A program made the position numbers and the translations under genes. The notes beneath the pieces were generated by a model that ran no database searches, had not been told where the DNA came from, and saw only the letters and a program-made list of their open reading frames with translations. 64,000 bases of DNA from JABDIP01 sp965250245 (GTDB taxonomy: Bacteria; Pseudomonadota; Alphaproteobacteria; DSM-16000; Inquilinaceae). This document shows, piece by piece, positions 8,600 to 17,070 of this stretch. Each line of letters starts with the position of its first letter. The first letter of the stretch is position 1. The stretch spans positions 930,001 through 994,000 of the forward strand of contig OZ252296.1 in assembly GCA_965250245.1 (NCBI GenBank), given 5' to 3'.

Positions 8600-8646
8600 C
8601 GCGCCGCCGGGTTTCCGGGCGATCCGACCGGTGCCGGATTGTCCGG

Positions 8647-9987
8647 TCAGGTTCGCGCCGGGTCCCCGGCGAACTCCGGATAGGCGCGCAGGCCGGTCTC
8701 GACCTCGTCGACGCCCATCGCCTCGCCGACCTCGGTCAGCCTGAGGCCGAAGATGGCCTTGAGCACCAGCCAGGTGATGGTGCTGGCCAGGACGACCATC
8801 AGGCCGATGGCGCCGATCCCGACCAGTTGCGCGCCGAAGCCGGCATCGCCGTTGGTCAGCGGCACGGCCAGCGTGCCCCAGATGCCGGCGACCAGATGCA
8901 CCGGGATGGCGCCCACCACGTCGTCGACATGCAGCCGGTCGAGCAGGGCGGTGGCCATGACCATCAGCACGCCGCCGACCGCGCCGATGGCACAGGCCGC
9001 GCCGATGCTCGGCGTGTCCGGACCGGCGGTGATGCTGACCAGACCTGCCAGGGCACCGTTCAGCGCCATGGTCAGGTCGACCTTCCGGGTGACCAGCTGG
9101 TTGAGGACCATCACCGCGATCACGCCGGCGGCCGAGGCCATGGTCGTGTTGACGTAGATGTTGGCGATGGCGATGGCATCCGCCGCCGACCCCATGGCGA
9201 GCTGCGAGCCGCCGTTGAAGCCGAGCCAGCCCAGCCACAGGATGAAGGTGCCCAGCGTGGCCAGGGGCAGGGACGAGCCGGGCATCGGCACGACCCGGCC
9301 GTCGGCGCCGTAGCGGCCGCGCCGGGCGCCCAGGATGACGGCGCCGGTCAATGCCGCCCAGCCGCCGACCGAATGCACGATGGTCGAGCCGGCGAAATCG
9401 ACGAAACCGAGTTCGGCCAGCCAGCCGCCGCCCCAATGCCAGGCGCCCTGGATCGGGTAGATGATCGCGGTCAGCACCAGCACGAAGCCGAGGAACGGCC
9501 ACAGCTTGATGCGTTCGGCCAGCGCCCCGGACACGATCGAAGCGGCGGTGGCCACGAAGACCATCTGGAAGAACCAGTCCGAACCGGCCGCGTAGCCGGC
9601 GCTGAAATCGCCCGCCAGGGCCGCACTGTCGTCGGCGCTCCAGATCGACAGCGAGCCGAACAGGCCACCATCGACGCCGTCATACATGAGGTTGTATCCG
9701 ACCAGGAAATAGGCGAGGCCGGCGATCGAGAACAGGGCGATGTTCTTCAGCAGGATGGTGGTGACGCTCTTGGTGCGCACCAGTCCGGCCTCCAGCATGG
9801 CGAAGCCGGCCGCCATCCACAGCACCAGGAAGCCGTGGACGAGAAACGAGAAGGTGTTGAAGACGAAAGCGGTTTCCGCCGCGACGGCGGCCTGCGCCGG
9901 GGCGGCGGCCGATAGAGCGGCGGCGCAGATCGCACCGCCGCACAACCGGCGGCCGACACGCCGCGCTTGTTTGCCCGATTGGGACAT
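8647..9987 (-). CDS. amt: Ammonium transporter (Amt family)
   Basis: A 446-residue membrane protein with an apparent signal peptide (residues about 1-33, ending AAPAQA) and eleven predicted membrane helices, as in AmtB. Family motifs include FVFNTFSFLVHGFLVLWMAA at the start of helix 1, AIIYPIQGAWHWGGGWL, and DFAGSTIVHSVGG with the first pore histidine. It moves ammonium/ammonia across the inner membrane. No glnK lies beside it, unlike the common glnK-amtB pair; its neighbours are a DUF1127 gene and a glutaminase. A multi-PAS kinase and response regulator lie upstream on the same strand and may control it. Confidence 0.95.
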   Translation of the reverse strand: MSQSGKQARRVGRRLCGGAICAAALSAAAPAQAAVAAETAFVFNTFSFLVHGFLVLWMAAGFAMLEAGLVRTKSVTTILLKNIALFSIAGLAYFLVGYNLMYDGVDGGLFGSLSIWSADDSAALAGDFSAGYAAGSDWFFQMVFVATAASIVSGALAERIKLWPFLGFVLVLTAIIYPIQGAWHWGGGWLAELGFVDFAGSTIVHSVGGWAALTGAVILGARRGRYGADGRVVPMPGSSLPLATLGTFILWLGWLGFNGGSQLAMGSAADAIAIANIYVNTTMASAAGVIAVMVLNQLVTRKVDLTMALNGALAGLVSITAGPDTPSIGAACAIGAVGGVLMVMATALLDRLHVDDVVGAIPVHLVAGIWGTLAVPLTNGDAGFGAQLVGIGAIGLMVVLASTITWLVLKAIFGLRLTEVGEAMGVDEVETGLRAYPEFAGDPART

Positions 9988-10125
9988 GGTCTTGCTCCAT
10001 GACAGGTGAGGTCCATGCGCCCGGCCGATGCCTGACCAGCCGGGTGCGTCGATCCTGTCTTGTTAGGAGCGGGGAATTTCAGGACGATGTCCCGAAGAAC
10101 TCAGAAGGTTTCAGTCCCGTAATAC

Positions 10126-10167
10126 GACTCCTTCTCATCCCGATCTCTTATGGATCGCAGAAGAGTC
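10126..10167 (-). terminator. Nested hairpin downstream of the kinase/regulator operon
   Basis: The outer arms (GACTCCTTCT and AGAAGAGTC, one bulge) enclose an inner CGATC/GATCG stem. It lies 33 bases past the stop of the OmpR-type regulator and before the amt promoter region, where a terminator is expected. No strong T-run is seen. Confidence 0.45.
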
Positions 10168-10199
10168 GGTGATGAGTCCTGGCCTGCCTTTGGCCTCCC

Positions 10200-10940
10200 C
10201 TAGGCCGACACGGCAGCCTCGGCGGTCGGCTGATAGACATAGCCGGCCCCGCGCACCGTCTTGATCACCTGCGGCTTGCTCGGGTTGGATTCGATCTTGC
10301 GCCGGATCCGCGCGATGCGGATGTCGATGCTGCGGTCGAACGGCTCCCAGCCACGATTGTGCGCCAGGTCGAGGAGCTGGTCGCGGCTGAGCACTCGGTT
10401 GGGATGTTCCGCGAAGGCCTTCAGCAGGTCGAACTCCATGCTGGTCAGCGGCACCTCGTTGCCCGCCGCGTCGAACAGCTGGTGGGAATCCAGGTTCAGC
10501 CGGCATTGCCCGAAGGGCAGGTCGGCCGCCGGCGCGGCGGCGGGTTTGGCACCGGCTGCGGCACTGCCGGGAAGCCGGCGTAGCACCGCCTTGACCCGGG
10601 CCAGGAGCTCCCGCAGGTCGACCGGCTTTGCCAGATAGTCGTCGGCGCCGACCTCGAGCCCGGCCACCCGGTCGACGATGTCGCCGGCCGCCGTCAGCAT
10701 GACGACGCCGATCTCGGTTGTCTCGCGCAGGAAGCGCGCCAGAGACAACCCGTCCTCGCCGGGCATGGTGATGTCCAGCAGCACCAGGTCGACCGGCTCT
10801 TCCGCCACGATCCGCCGCAGCGCCTCGCCGCCATTCGCCTGCGTCACGCGATAGCCGCGCAGCTCCAGGTATTCCTGGATCATGCACCGGATCTCCGGCT
10901 CGTCGTCGACGACGAGGATGTGTTCCTGCCTGTCAGTCAT
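10200..10940 (-). CDS. OmpR/PhoB-type response regulator
   Basis: A 246-residue two-domain regulator. The receiver (residues about 8-120) keeps the acidic pocket VVDDE, the phosphoacceptor in LVLLDITMPGEDG and the Lys in YLAKP. The C-terminal winged helix (about 145-240) shows SMEFDLLKAF and VIKTVRGAGYVY. The start at 10940 is chosen because AGGGAG lies just upstream and the receiver begins at once; an upstream in-frame ATG at 11078 would run into the kinase gene. It follows the hybrid kinase by 49 bases on the same strand, so the two probably form a two-component pair. Confidence 0.93.
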   Translation of the reverse strand: MTDRQEHILVVDDEPEIRCMIQEYLELRGYRVTQANGGEALRRIVAEEPVDLVLLDITMPGEDGLSLARFLRETTEIGVVMLTAAGDIVDRVAGLEVGADDYLAKPVDLRELLARVKAVLRRLPGSAAAGAKPAAAPAADLPFGQCRLNLDSHQLFDAAGNEVPLTSMEFDLLKAFAEHPNRVLSRDQLLDLAHNRGWEPFDRSIDIRIARIRRKIESNPSKPQVIKTVRGAGYVYQPTAEAAVSA

Positions 10941-10989
10941 CGGCAATCTCCCTGAAGGCGCCCGGTCGCGTTTCCCGCCACCGTCGGCG

Positions 10990-13900
10990 TCATGACGTTT
11001 GCTCATCCACATCGGCGCCCTCCAGTACCTGGGCCACCAGGCGCCGGACTTCCGCTGGCGAAAACGGCTTCTGCGCATAGGGGCGCCCCGACTCCTGCAG
11101 GAAGTCGCTGACCGTCGCGCTGAAGGTGTCGCCGGTGACGAACGCCACCCGTTCCAGCAGGCTCGGGCTCAACGTCTTCAGCGTGTCGTGCAGGCGGGGC
11201 CCATCCATGTCCGGCATGCGCAGGTCGCTCAGGATCACGTCGAACTCGTGGCGCGCCAGCAGCCGCAGCGCCTCGCGGCCCGAGGTCGCGGTCGTCACCC
11301 GATGCCCGTCGCACACCAGGATCTCGCCGATCATGGCCGCGGCTTCGACCTCGTCGTCGATCACCAGAACCCGTCCCGTGCGGCGCTTGCGGCCCGGGGC
11401 GCGGATATCGGTGTCCGGCAGCACCGGCGGCGTCGCGACGGGCAGCACGACCTTGAATTGCGCGCCACGTCCGCTCTGGCTTTCCACGGTGATGTCGCCG
11501 TTCAGCGAATTGACGATCCGGTGGCAGACCGCAAGCCCGATGCCGGTGCCCTTGCCGACCTCCTTGGTGGTGAAGAACGGCTCGAAGATCCGCGACCGAA
11601 TCTCGGGCGGTATGCCGGGCCCGGTATCCTCGACGGCGATCGTCACCTTGCCCCTGGCCTTGTCATGGGTCGTTGCGATGCGGAGCCGATTGGGGCCGTC
11701 GGACCCGGCCATGGCCTGCTGCGCGTTGACGGCAAGGTTGCTGACCACCTGGTTGAGCTGGTCGGCATCGATCCAGATATCCGGAAGGTCGCCGGCCAGG
11801 GCCAGCCTGACCTCCACGCCCGACGTCTTCAGCGAATAGCCGATGACCTCCAAGGTCGACTCGATGACGTCGTTGACGTTCACCGCGGTGCGCTGCGACG
11901 GCTGCTGGCGCGCCATCGCCAGGAAGGCGCGCACGATCCGCGAACAGCGGTCGGCGGCCGAGCCGATCTTCGCGGCCCGCTCGGCGATCTTCGGATCGGT
12001 CGCGGTCTCCTCCAGCAACAGCGCCTGGCCGACCACCACCGACAGCGGATTGTTCAGCTCATGCGCCACACCGGCCAGCAGTGAGCCCAGCGCGCTCAGC
12101 TTCTCGTTCTGATGTAGCGCCTCGCGCTGGCGTGCCATCTCCTCCTCGACCGCTCGGCGCTCGCTCAAATCCAGGACGCTGGAGACGATCACGTCCTCAT
12201 CCTGATAGGTGATCATGCGGGCCGACACCGCGGCCCAGAACGGCGTGCCGTCCGACTTGCTCAGCTGGACCTCGTAATTGGTGACGGCGCCGTGGTTGTG
12301 CAGTTGCTCCACATAGGCGCGACGGTCGGCGGGATCGACGAAATGGTTCGTGGCGTACCGTTCGGTGCCTGGCGGGTCATCATAGGCGAACAGCTCCCGC
12401 GCGGCCGGGCTTTCATAGATCACCCGGCCGTCTTCGGCCCGGGTCATGCCGACCGGAATGGGATGGGCCTCCAGCAGGCGGCGGAAGCGCTCGTCGCTGG
12501 CGCGCAGCGCCTCGCGCTGGCGGGCCATCTCCTCCTCGGCGGTGCGGCGCTCGGTCAGGTCGATGATGCTGGAGACGATGGCGTCCTGGTTCTGGTACTC
12601 GACCCGGCGCGCCGAGACCGCGGCCCAGAACGGCATGCCGTCGGCGCGTCGCAGGTTCATCTCCAGATTATCGACGGCGCCGTCCTTGTAGAGCTGCTCC
12701 AGGTAGTGCGTCCGATCGGCGACATCGACATAGACCCGGTCCGGTGTGATCGGGTCCTTGCCGGCATCCCGGCGTCCAAACACCGCGCCGACGGCCGGGC
12801 TTTCGTACAGGACCTGGCCGCTGTCCGGGCGCCACATGCGCACCGGGATCGGGCACGCCTCCAGCACCTTGCGGATCAGCGCCTCGCTGTCCTGCAGGGC
12901 GCGCTCCATCTCCTTGCGGCCGGTGAAGTCGCGGCGGGTGACCACGATGCCGCCCTGGCGGGTCCGCTGGTTGGAGAACCGGAACCAGCGGCCGTCGGTC
13001 TGCTGGAATTCCAGGTCGGAGCGCAGCTCCTGGCGGTCCTTCTTGCGGTCCTCGAGGAACTCCTCGACCCGCCCGATCGCCTCGACATACTGGCCGCGCT
13101 CGGCGCCGATGCGGATGAAATCCTCCCATTTGACGCCTGGCACCAGGACGTCGGCGGTCATGGTGTTGAAGTCCCGGTAGCGCTGGTTGCAGGTGATCAG
13201 CCGGTCGTCCTTGTCGTAGAGGGCGAAACCCTCCACCAGGGATTCGATCGCGTCCTCCAGGGTCTCGCGGGCCTGCTTCAGCTCCGCCTCGCGAGCCTTC
13301 TGCTCGGTCAGGTCGACGAAGTTCGTCAGGCAGACCTTCTTGCCGTGATAGTCGATGGCGCGGGACGACATCGACGCCCAGAACACCTCGCCGTCGGTGC
13401 GCTTGAGCCGGAGCTCCTTGTTGTCGACGGCGCCGGTCTCCAGCAGTTGGTCGACGAGTTCGGCGCACTCGTCCACGTCGACGTAGTTCTCGGTCACCCA
13501 ACGCTTGCGGTCGGGCGGCCAGCACCAGCCGATCAGCTTGGCGGCGGCGGGGCTCTCATAGAGGATCTCGCCGCTCTCCAGGTCGCCGACCCGCATCGCG
13601 GTCGGGCTGCCCTCGACCATGGCGCGGAACTGCTCCTCGCTCTCGCGCAGGGATGCCTCGGCATCCTTCAGCCGGGTGATGTCGGTGCGGATGTGGACGC
13701 GGCCGCCATCGGCGATCGGATTGCTGGTGATCTGCAGCCATTGCCCGGTCTTCATGCGCATTTCGATCGGCTCGTTGTCCGCCTGACGCACCCGGACGGC
13801 CGCAGCGGCGATGGCGGCGTCGGTGTTGCGGACCGGATGGCCGTCGAAGGTGTCCAGCTTGGACAGGGCCCGGGCGGCATTCTCCTTTGTCGTGCTGCCG

Positions 13901-14847
13901 GTCACGTCCTGCGGCGTCAGGCCGTAGAACTCCGCGAAGGCGCGGTTGCAGAGGATCAGCTTCTCCTCGTTGTCATAGATTCCGAAGCCGTTGGGGATGC
14001 ACTCGACGGCATCCTCCAGCAGCCGCAGCAGCCGCTTGCGCTCGCGCTTGGCCTCGACCTGCCGGGTCATGTCCCAGAGTTCCATCAGCAGGCGCGGCTC
14101 CCCGTCCTGCATGATCTCCGAGATGTGGATCTCGGCCGGGAAGCGCCCGCCATCGGCGCGCATGGCCTGGGTCTCGATGACCCGGTCGCGCAGCCGGCGA
14201 TTGCCGGACTCCCGATACCGGCGCATGCGGTCCTGATGTCGCCGGCGCAGCTCCGACGGGATGATCAGGGTGCCAAGCGACTGCCCGATCGCCGCATCGC
14301 GGTCGTGGCCGAACAGCGTCTCGGCGACGGGGTTGAACTCGGTGATCCGGCCGTCCAGGTCGGTAACGATGATGGCGTCCAGCGCCGTGTCGATGATCGC
14401 GCCGCGCAGGGTCCGCAGGTCCTGCAGGGACTGCTCGGCCCGCCGCTGCCTGGTGATGTCGATCATGCAGCCGACCAGGTCGTCGCCCTGCGGCCCGGCA
14501 TGCAGCGTGTCGCGGAACCACAGATCCTCGCCGTCGCTGTTGCGGAACCGGAAGGTCCGCACCGCGCCGGCGTCGCCGATCGGGTCGGCCGTGGCCCGCT
14601 CGAATTCGGGGCGGTCGTCGGGATGCACCTGGCCGGGGAAGAACCGGGCGTCCTCGAGGAACGCCTTCGGCGCGAACCCGGTGATCGCTTCCACATTCGG
14701 GCTGATGAAGGTCATTCGGGCGCCATCCCGCCGGTCCAGGGCATAGAAGATCGCCGGCGAATGGGAGATGGCGCGGTCGACCACGGCCTTGGGAAAATCG
14801 GCCCGGCCCGGCCCGGGATTGGCCGTCTCGGTATGCTCTACAAGCAT
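10990..14847 (-). CDS. Soluble multi-PAS hybrid histidine kinase
   Basis: A 1285-residue protein without membrane segments. Seven PAS-like domains can be counted at about 25-140, 150-265, 290-400, 410-525, 535-650, 660-780 and 790-905. The last two (with FWAAVSAR and YESPA motifs) are near-duplicates. A HisKA domain follows with the phosphorylated His in GVAHELNNPLS (about 940), then an HATPase_c with N, G1 and G2 boxes (EDTGPGIP, GKGTGIGLAVCH) and a C-terminal receiver with FDVILSDLRMPDMDG. It should sense one or more cytoplasmic cues and relay phosphate through its own receiver to the regulator downstream. ATG 14847 is chosen for its GAGGAG site 6 bases upstream. Confidence 0.94.
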   Translation of the reverse strand: MLVEHTETANPGPGRADFPKAVVDRAISHSPAIFYALDRRDGARMTFISPNVEAITGFAPKAFLEDARFFPGQVHPDDRPEFERATADPIGDAGAVRTFRFRNSDGEDLWFRDTLHAGPQGDDLVGCMIDITRQRRAEQSLQDLRTLRGAIIDTALDAIIVTDLDGRITEFNPVAETLFGHDRDAAIGQSLGTLIIPSELRRRHQDRMRRYRESGNRRLRDRVIETQAMRADGGRFPAEIHISEIMQDGEPRLLMELWDMTRQVEAKRERKRLLRLLEDAVECIPNGFGIYDNEEKLILCNRAFAEFYGLTPQDVTGSTTKENAARALSKLDTFDGHPVRNTDAAIAAAAVRVRQADNEPIEMRMKTGQWLQITSNPIADGGRVHIRTDITRLKDAEASLRESEEQFRAMVEGSPTAMRVGDLESGEILYESPAAAKLIGWCWPPDRKRWVTENYVDVDECAELVDQLLETGAVDNKELRLKRTDGEVFWASMSSRAIDYHGKKVCLTNFVDLTEQKAREAELKQARETLEDAIESLVEGFALYDKDDRLITCNQRYRDFNTMTADVLVPGVKWEDFIRIGAERGQYVEAIGRVEEFLEDRKKDRQELRSDLEFQQTDGRWFRFSNQRTRQGGIVVTRRDFTGRKEMERALQDSEALIRKVLEACPIPVRMWRPDSGQVLYESPAVGAVFGRRDAGKDPITPDRVYVDVADRTHYLEQLYKDGAVDNLEMNLRRADGMPFWAAVSARRVEYQNQDAIVSSIIDLTERRTAEEEMARQREALRASDERFRRLLEAHPIPVGMTRAEDGRVIYESPAARELFAYDDPPGTERYATNHFVDPADRRAYVEQLHNHGAVTNYEVQLSKSDGTPFWAAVSARMITYQDEDVIVSSVLDLSERRAVEEEMARQREALHQNEKLSALGSLLAGVAHELNNPLSVVVGQALLLEETATDPKIAERAAKIGSAADRCSRIVRAFLAMARQQPSQRTAVNVNDVIESTLEVIGYSLKTSGVEVRLALAGDLPDIWIDADQLNQVVSNLAVNAQQAMAGSDGPNRLRIATTHDKARGKVTIAVEDTGPGIPPEIRSRIFEPFFTTKEVGKGTGIGLAVCHRIVNSLNGDITVESQSGRGAQFKVVLPVATPPVLPDTDIRAPGRKRRTGRVLVIDDEVEAAAMIGEILVCDGHRVTTATSGREALRLLARHEFDVILSDLRMPDMDGPRLHDTLKTLSPSLLERVAFVTGDTFSATVSDFLQESGRPYAQKPFSPAEVRRLVAQVLEGADVDEQTS

Positions 14848-14977
14848 GACGGACTCCTCTTGCAGCCCGTGTTGCATCGTCATGGTGGATTGACCCGACA
14901 CTAGCTCCAATTCCCTGGTTGCAAAAGCGGGCCGCCGCGGGCCCGCCCTGTGCACGCTATCGTTCGACGCCCGGACC

Positions 14978-15307
14978 TCATGGGTTTCGCCGTACCAGAC
15001 GGTACTCGGGGCGTTCGATCAGCGCCCGATTGAGGCCGACATCGCGGAACAGATTGTCGTCCGTCGATGGCAGTTGCTGCAGCGTCTCGGCCGCTTTCCG
15101 GCCCCATGCGAACGCCGCGGTCACTCGGCAGAGAATCATGCGGGCAGCGGCGCGGGCGCCGCCGCGTCGCCATGCCTCTGCGGCGGCAAGGCCACGGCCG
15201 AGCCCGAAGGCCGGAAGGGCGGTGTTGCCGCGGAGAGCCATGCCGAACAATCCTCGTGTTGCGAGACGAGCGACGGCGCCGGACGGGCCGGCGGCGTCGG
15301 TGGACAT
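14978..15307 (-). CDS. DUF1127-like small protein
   Basis: A 109-residue protein. Its C-terminal 40 residues resemble DUF1127 (LPSTDDNLFRDVGLNRALIE), while the first 70 are Ala/Arg/Gly-rich with no recognisable domain. It lies alone on the minus strand upstream of the multi-PAS kinase gene and divergent from dctB. The family match is weaker than for the 74-residue protein at 8188-8412. Function is unknown; the call rests mainly on the DUF1127 motif, and the N-terminus could start later. Confidence 0.6.
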   Translation of the reverse strand: MSTDAAGPSGAVARLATRGLFGMALRGNTALPAFGLGRGLAAAEAWRRGGARAAARMILCRVTAAFAWGRKAAETLQQLPSTDDNLFRDVGLNRALIERPEYRLVRRNP

Positions 15308-15441
15308 GCATGTAAAGCGGCAATGTTTCCGCCGAACCTCGGATCACGGGGTTGATTGTTTCAATTGTTTCAGCCGGGAAAAGTCGAGGCGCGCCGGGCG
15401 GTTCCGGGTCGTCCTCGCTGTTCTCGGTTATAGTCGGGCCG

Positions 15442-17058
15442 ATGAAACCGAAGGCCGGAACCGACAGCGGAAACTCGAAGGGCTATGCGGCCCTTGCCGT
15501 CGGCGCGGCATTGCTGGCGGCCGCGGTGGCCGCCGTGATCGACCGGCAGGTCCAGACACGCTCGATTCAGGCGGAACTGGAAGCCGAGGTGGTGGTCCGC
15601 GGCCAGTCGCTCAGGGACACGCTGGAGAAGTACCGGATCGTGTCCGTGCTGGCGGCCCGCGGCGATGTCGTCCGCACCATGGTGGCGCTGGACCGCCGGG
15701 ATGACCGGCTGATCGCGCGGCTCCGGGCGCTGGCGTCGATGTCGGCCGTTCGGGCCTTCCAGGTGTGGGTGGCGCGATCGGGCACCATCCATGCGACGCA
15801 CTCGCCGGCCGTTCTGGACAGGCGGGACGAGCTTGCGGCGGGCATGACCGTCGCCCGCCAGGGCCGCCTGGGGCGGTTGGTGCTGCGGGACGAGGCCAGC
15901 CATCCGATCTACATCTTCTTCGCGCCGTCCTTCGGCGACGGGATCATCGACGGGGTGGTGTTGGCGGCCGTCGATCTGGAAGCGCTGGAAAGCATCTGGA
16001 GCCTGAGCCGCAACGCCGTTCTGGTGGTCGACCGGGAGGGCGCGCCGACCCTGTGGAACCGCGCTTCCGGCGGTGCGCCCCTGAACAGGACGGAAGCGCG
16101 GTTGCTGGCGACTCTGGAGATGCCGGATCTCGGCCTGACCGCCCATGTCAGCCGGCCGGCGCCGGCCCTGATCGGGCCCTGGCTGCTGCGGCCGGCGGCC
16201 ATCGGCCTGCTGGTGCTGCTGCTGGCCGCGGTGTTCTTTTCGCTGTTCGAGCGGCGGCGCCACCTGACCGCGCTGGCGGAGGCCCGGCGGATCGATGCGG
16301 AATTGCTCGAGGCCGAGGTGGCGGCGCGCACGCGCGACCTGGAACGCGCCCAGGACCAGGTGGTCCAGGCCGGCAAGCTGGCCCTGCTGGGACAGATGTC
16401 CGCGTCGATCAGCCACGAGATCAACCAGCCGCTGGGCGCCATCAAGACCTATTGCGAGACCGCCGGCCGGTTCCTGGAACGCGACAATCCCGGCCGCGCC
16501 CGCGAGAATCTCGGCCATATCGACCGGCTGGTGGGCCGCATCTCGCGCATCGTGACCAACCTGAGGAGCTTCGCGACCAACGAGCCGCAGGCGCCCAGGG
16601 CGCTGGCGCTTGGCAGCGTGGTGGAGACCGCATCGGGCGAGTTCCTCGACCGGTTTCCCGAAGCGCGATCCGCGTTCTCGACGCGCGTCGACGCGACCCT
16701 GGCCGACACCCTGGTGATGGCCGGCGAGGTCCGCCTGCTCCAGGTGATCAACAACCTGCTCACGAATGCCTGGATGGCGGTGCGCGACGGGCCGGACGGG
16801 CGGATTGTCCTGTCCGTCGGACAGGAGGACGGGCAGTGCACCATCATCGTGTCCGACAACGGTCCGGGCGTCCCGGAGACCCTGGCCGACGAGGTCTTCG
16901 AGGCCTTCGTGTCGACTCGCGCGCCGGGCACCGGCATGGGGCTTGGCCTGACCATCTCGCGGTCGTTCATCGATTCCATGGGTGGTGAGATCGCGCTGGA
17001 ACCCGGTGCGGATGGCGGCGCATGCTTCGTGATCCGGTTGCGGCTGGCGGAACGGTAG
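15442..17058 (+). CDS. dctB: C4-dicarboxylate sensor histidine kinase DctB
   Basis: A 538-residue membrane kinase. A first membrane helix (about 14-33) and a second (about 250-270) flank a periplasmic sensing region. A coiled coil follows, then HisKA with SISHEINQPLGAIKTYCETA (His near 330), the hallmark DctB form of the H box. An HATPase_c domain with NNLLTNA, SDNGPGVP and GTGMGLGLTISR completes it. It senses dicarboxylates and phosphorylates DctD, whose gene starts 12 bases downstream. ATG 15442 is chosen over an upstream in-frame ATG at 15352 because the later start places the first membrane helix near the N-terminus; its ribosome site is weak. Confidence 0.9.
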   Translation: MKPKAGTDSGNSKGYAALAVGAALLAAAVAAVIDRQVQTRSIQAELEAEVVVRGQSLRDTLEKYRIVSVLAARGDVVRTMVALDRRDDRLIARLRALASMSAVRAFQVWVARSGTIHATHSPAVLDRRDELAAGMTVARQGRLGRLVLRDEASHPIYIFFAPSFGDGIIDGVVLAAVDLEALESIWSLSRNAVLVVDREGAPTLWNRASGGAPLNRTEARLLATLEMPDLGLTAHVSRPAPALIGPWLLRPAAIGLLVLLLAAVFFSLFERRRHLTALAEARRIDAELLEAEVAARTRDLERAQDQVVQAGKLALLGQMSASISHEINQPLGAIKTYCETAGRFLERDNPGRARENLGHIDRLVGRISRIVTNLRSFATNEPQAPRALALGSVVETASGEFLDRFPEARSAFSTRVDATLADTLVMAGEVRLLQVINNLLTNAWMAVRDGPDGRIVLSVGQEDGQCTIIVSDNGPGVPETLADEVFEAFVSTRAPGTGMGLGLTISRSFIDSMGGEIALEPGADGGACFVIRLRLAER

Positions 17059-17070
17059 GGGATTGGCGAT

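Noticed and set aside
9988..10199. Sigma-54 or NtrC-type promoter before amt
   Set aside because: No TGGCAC-N5-TTGC match with correct spacing was found on the minus strand; only a hairpin for the preceding operon.
12292..14904. 870-codon open frame antisense to the multi-PAS kinase
   Set aside because: High-GC codon bias leaves the antisense frame without stops; the kinase domains on the minus strand explain the region fully.
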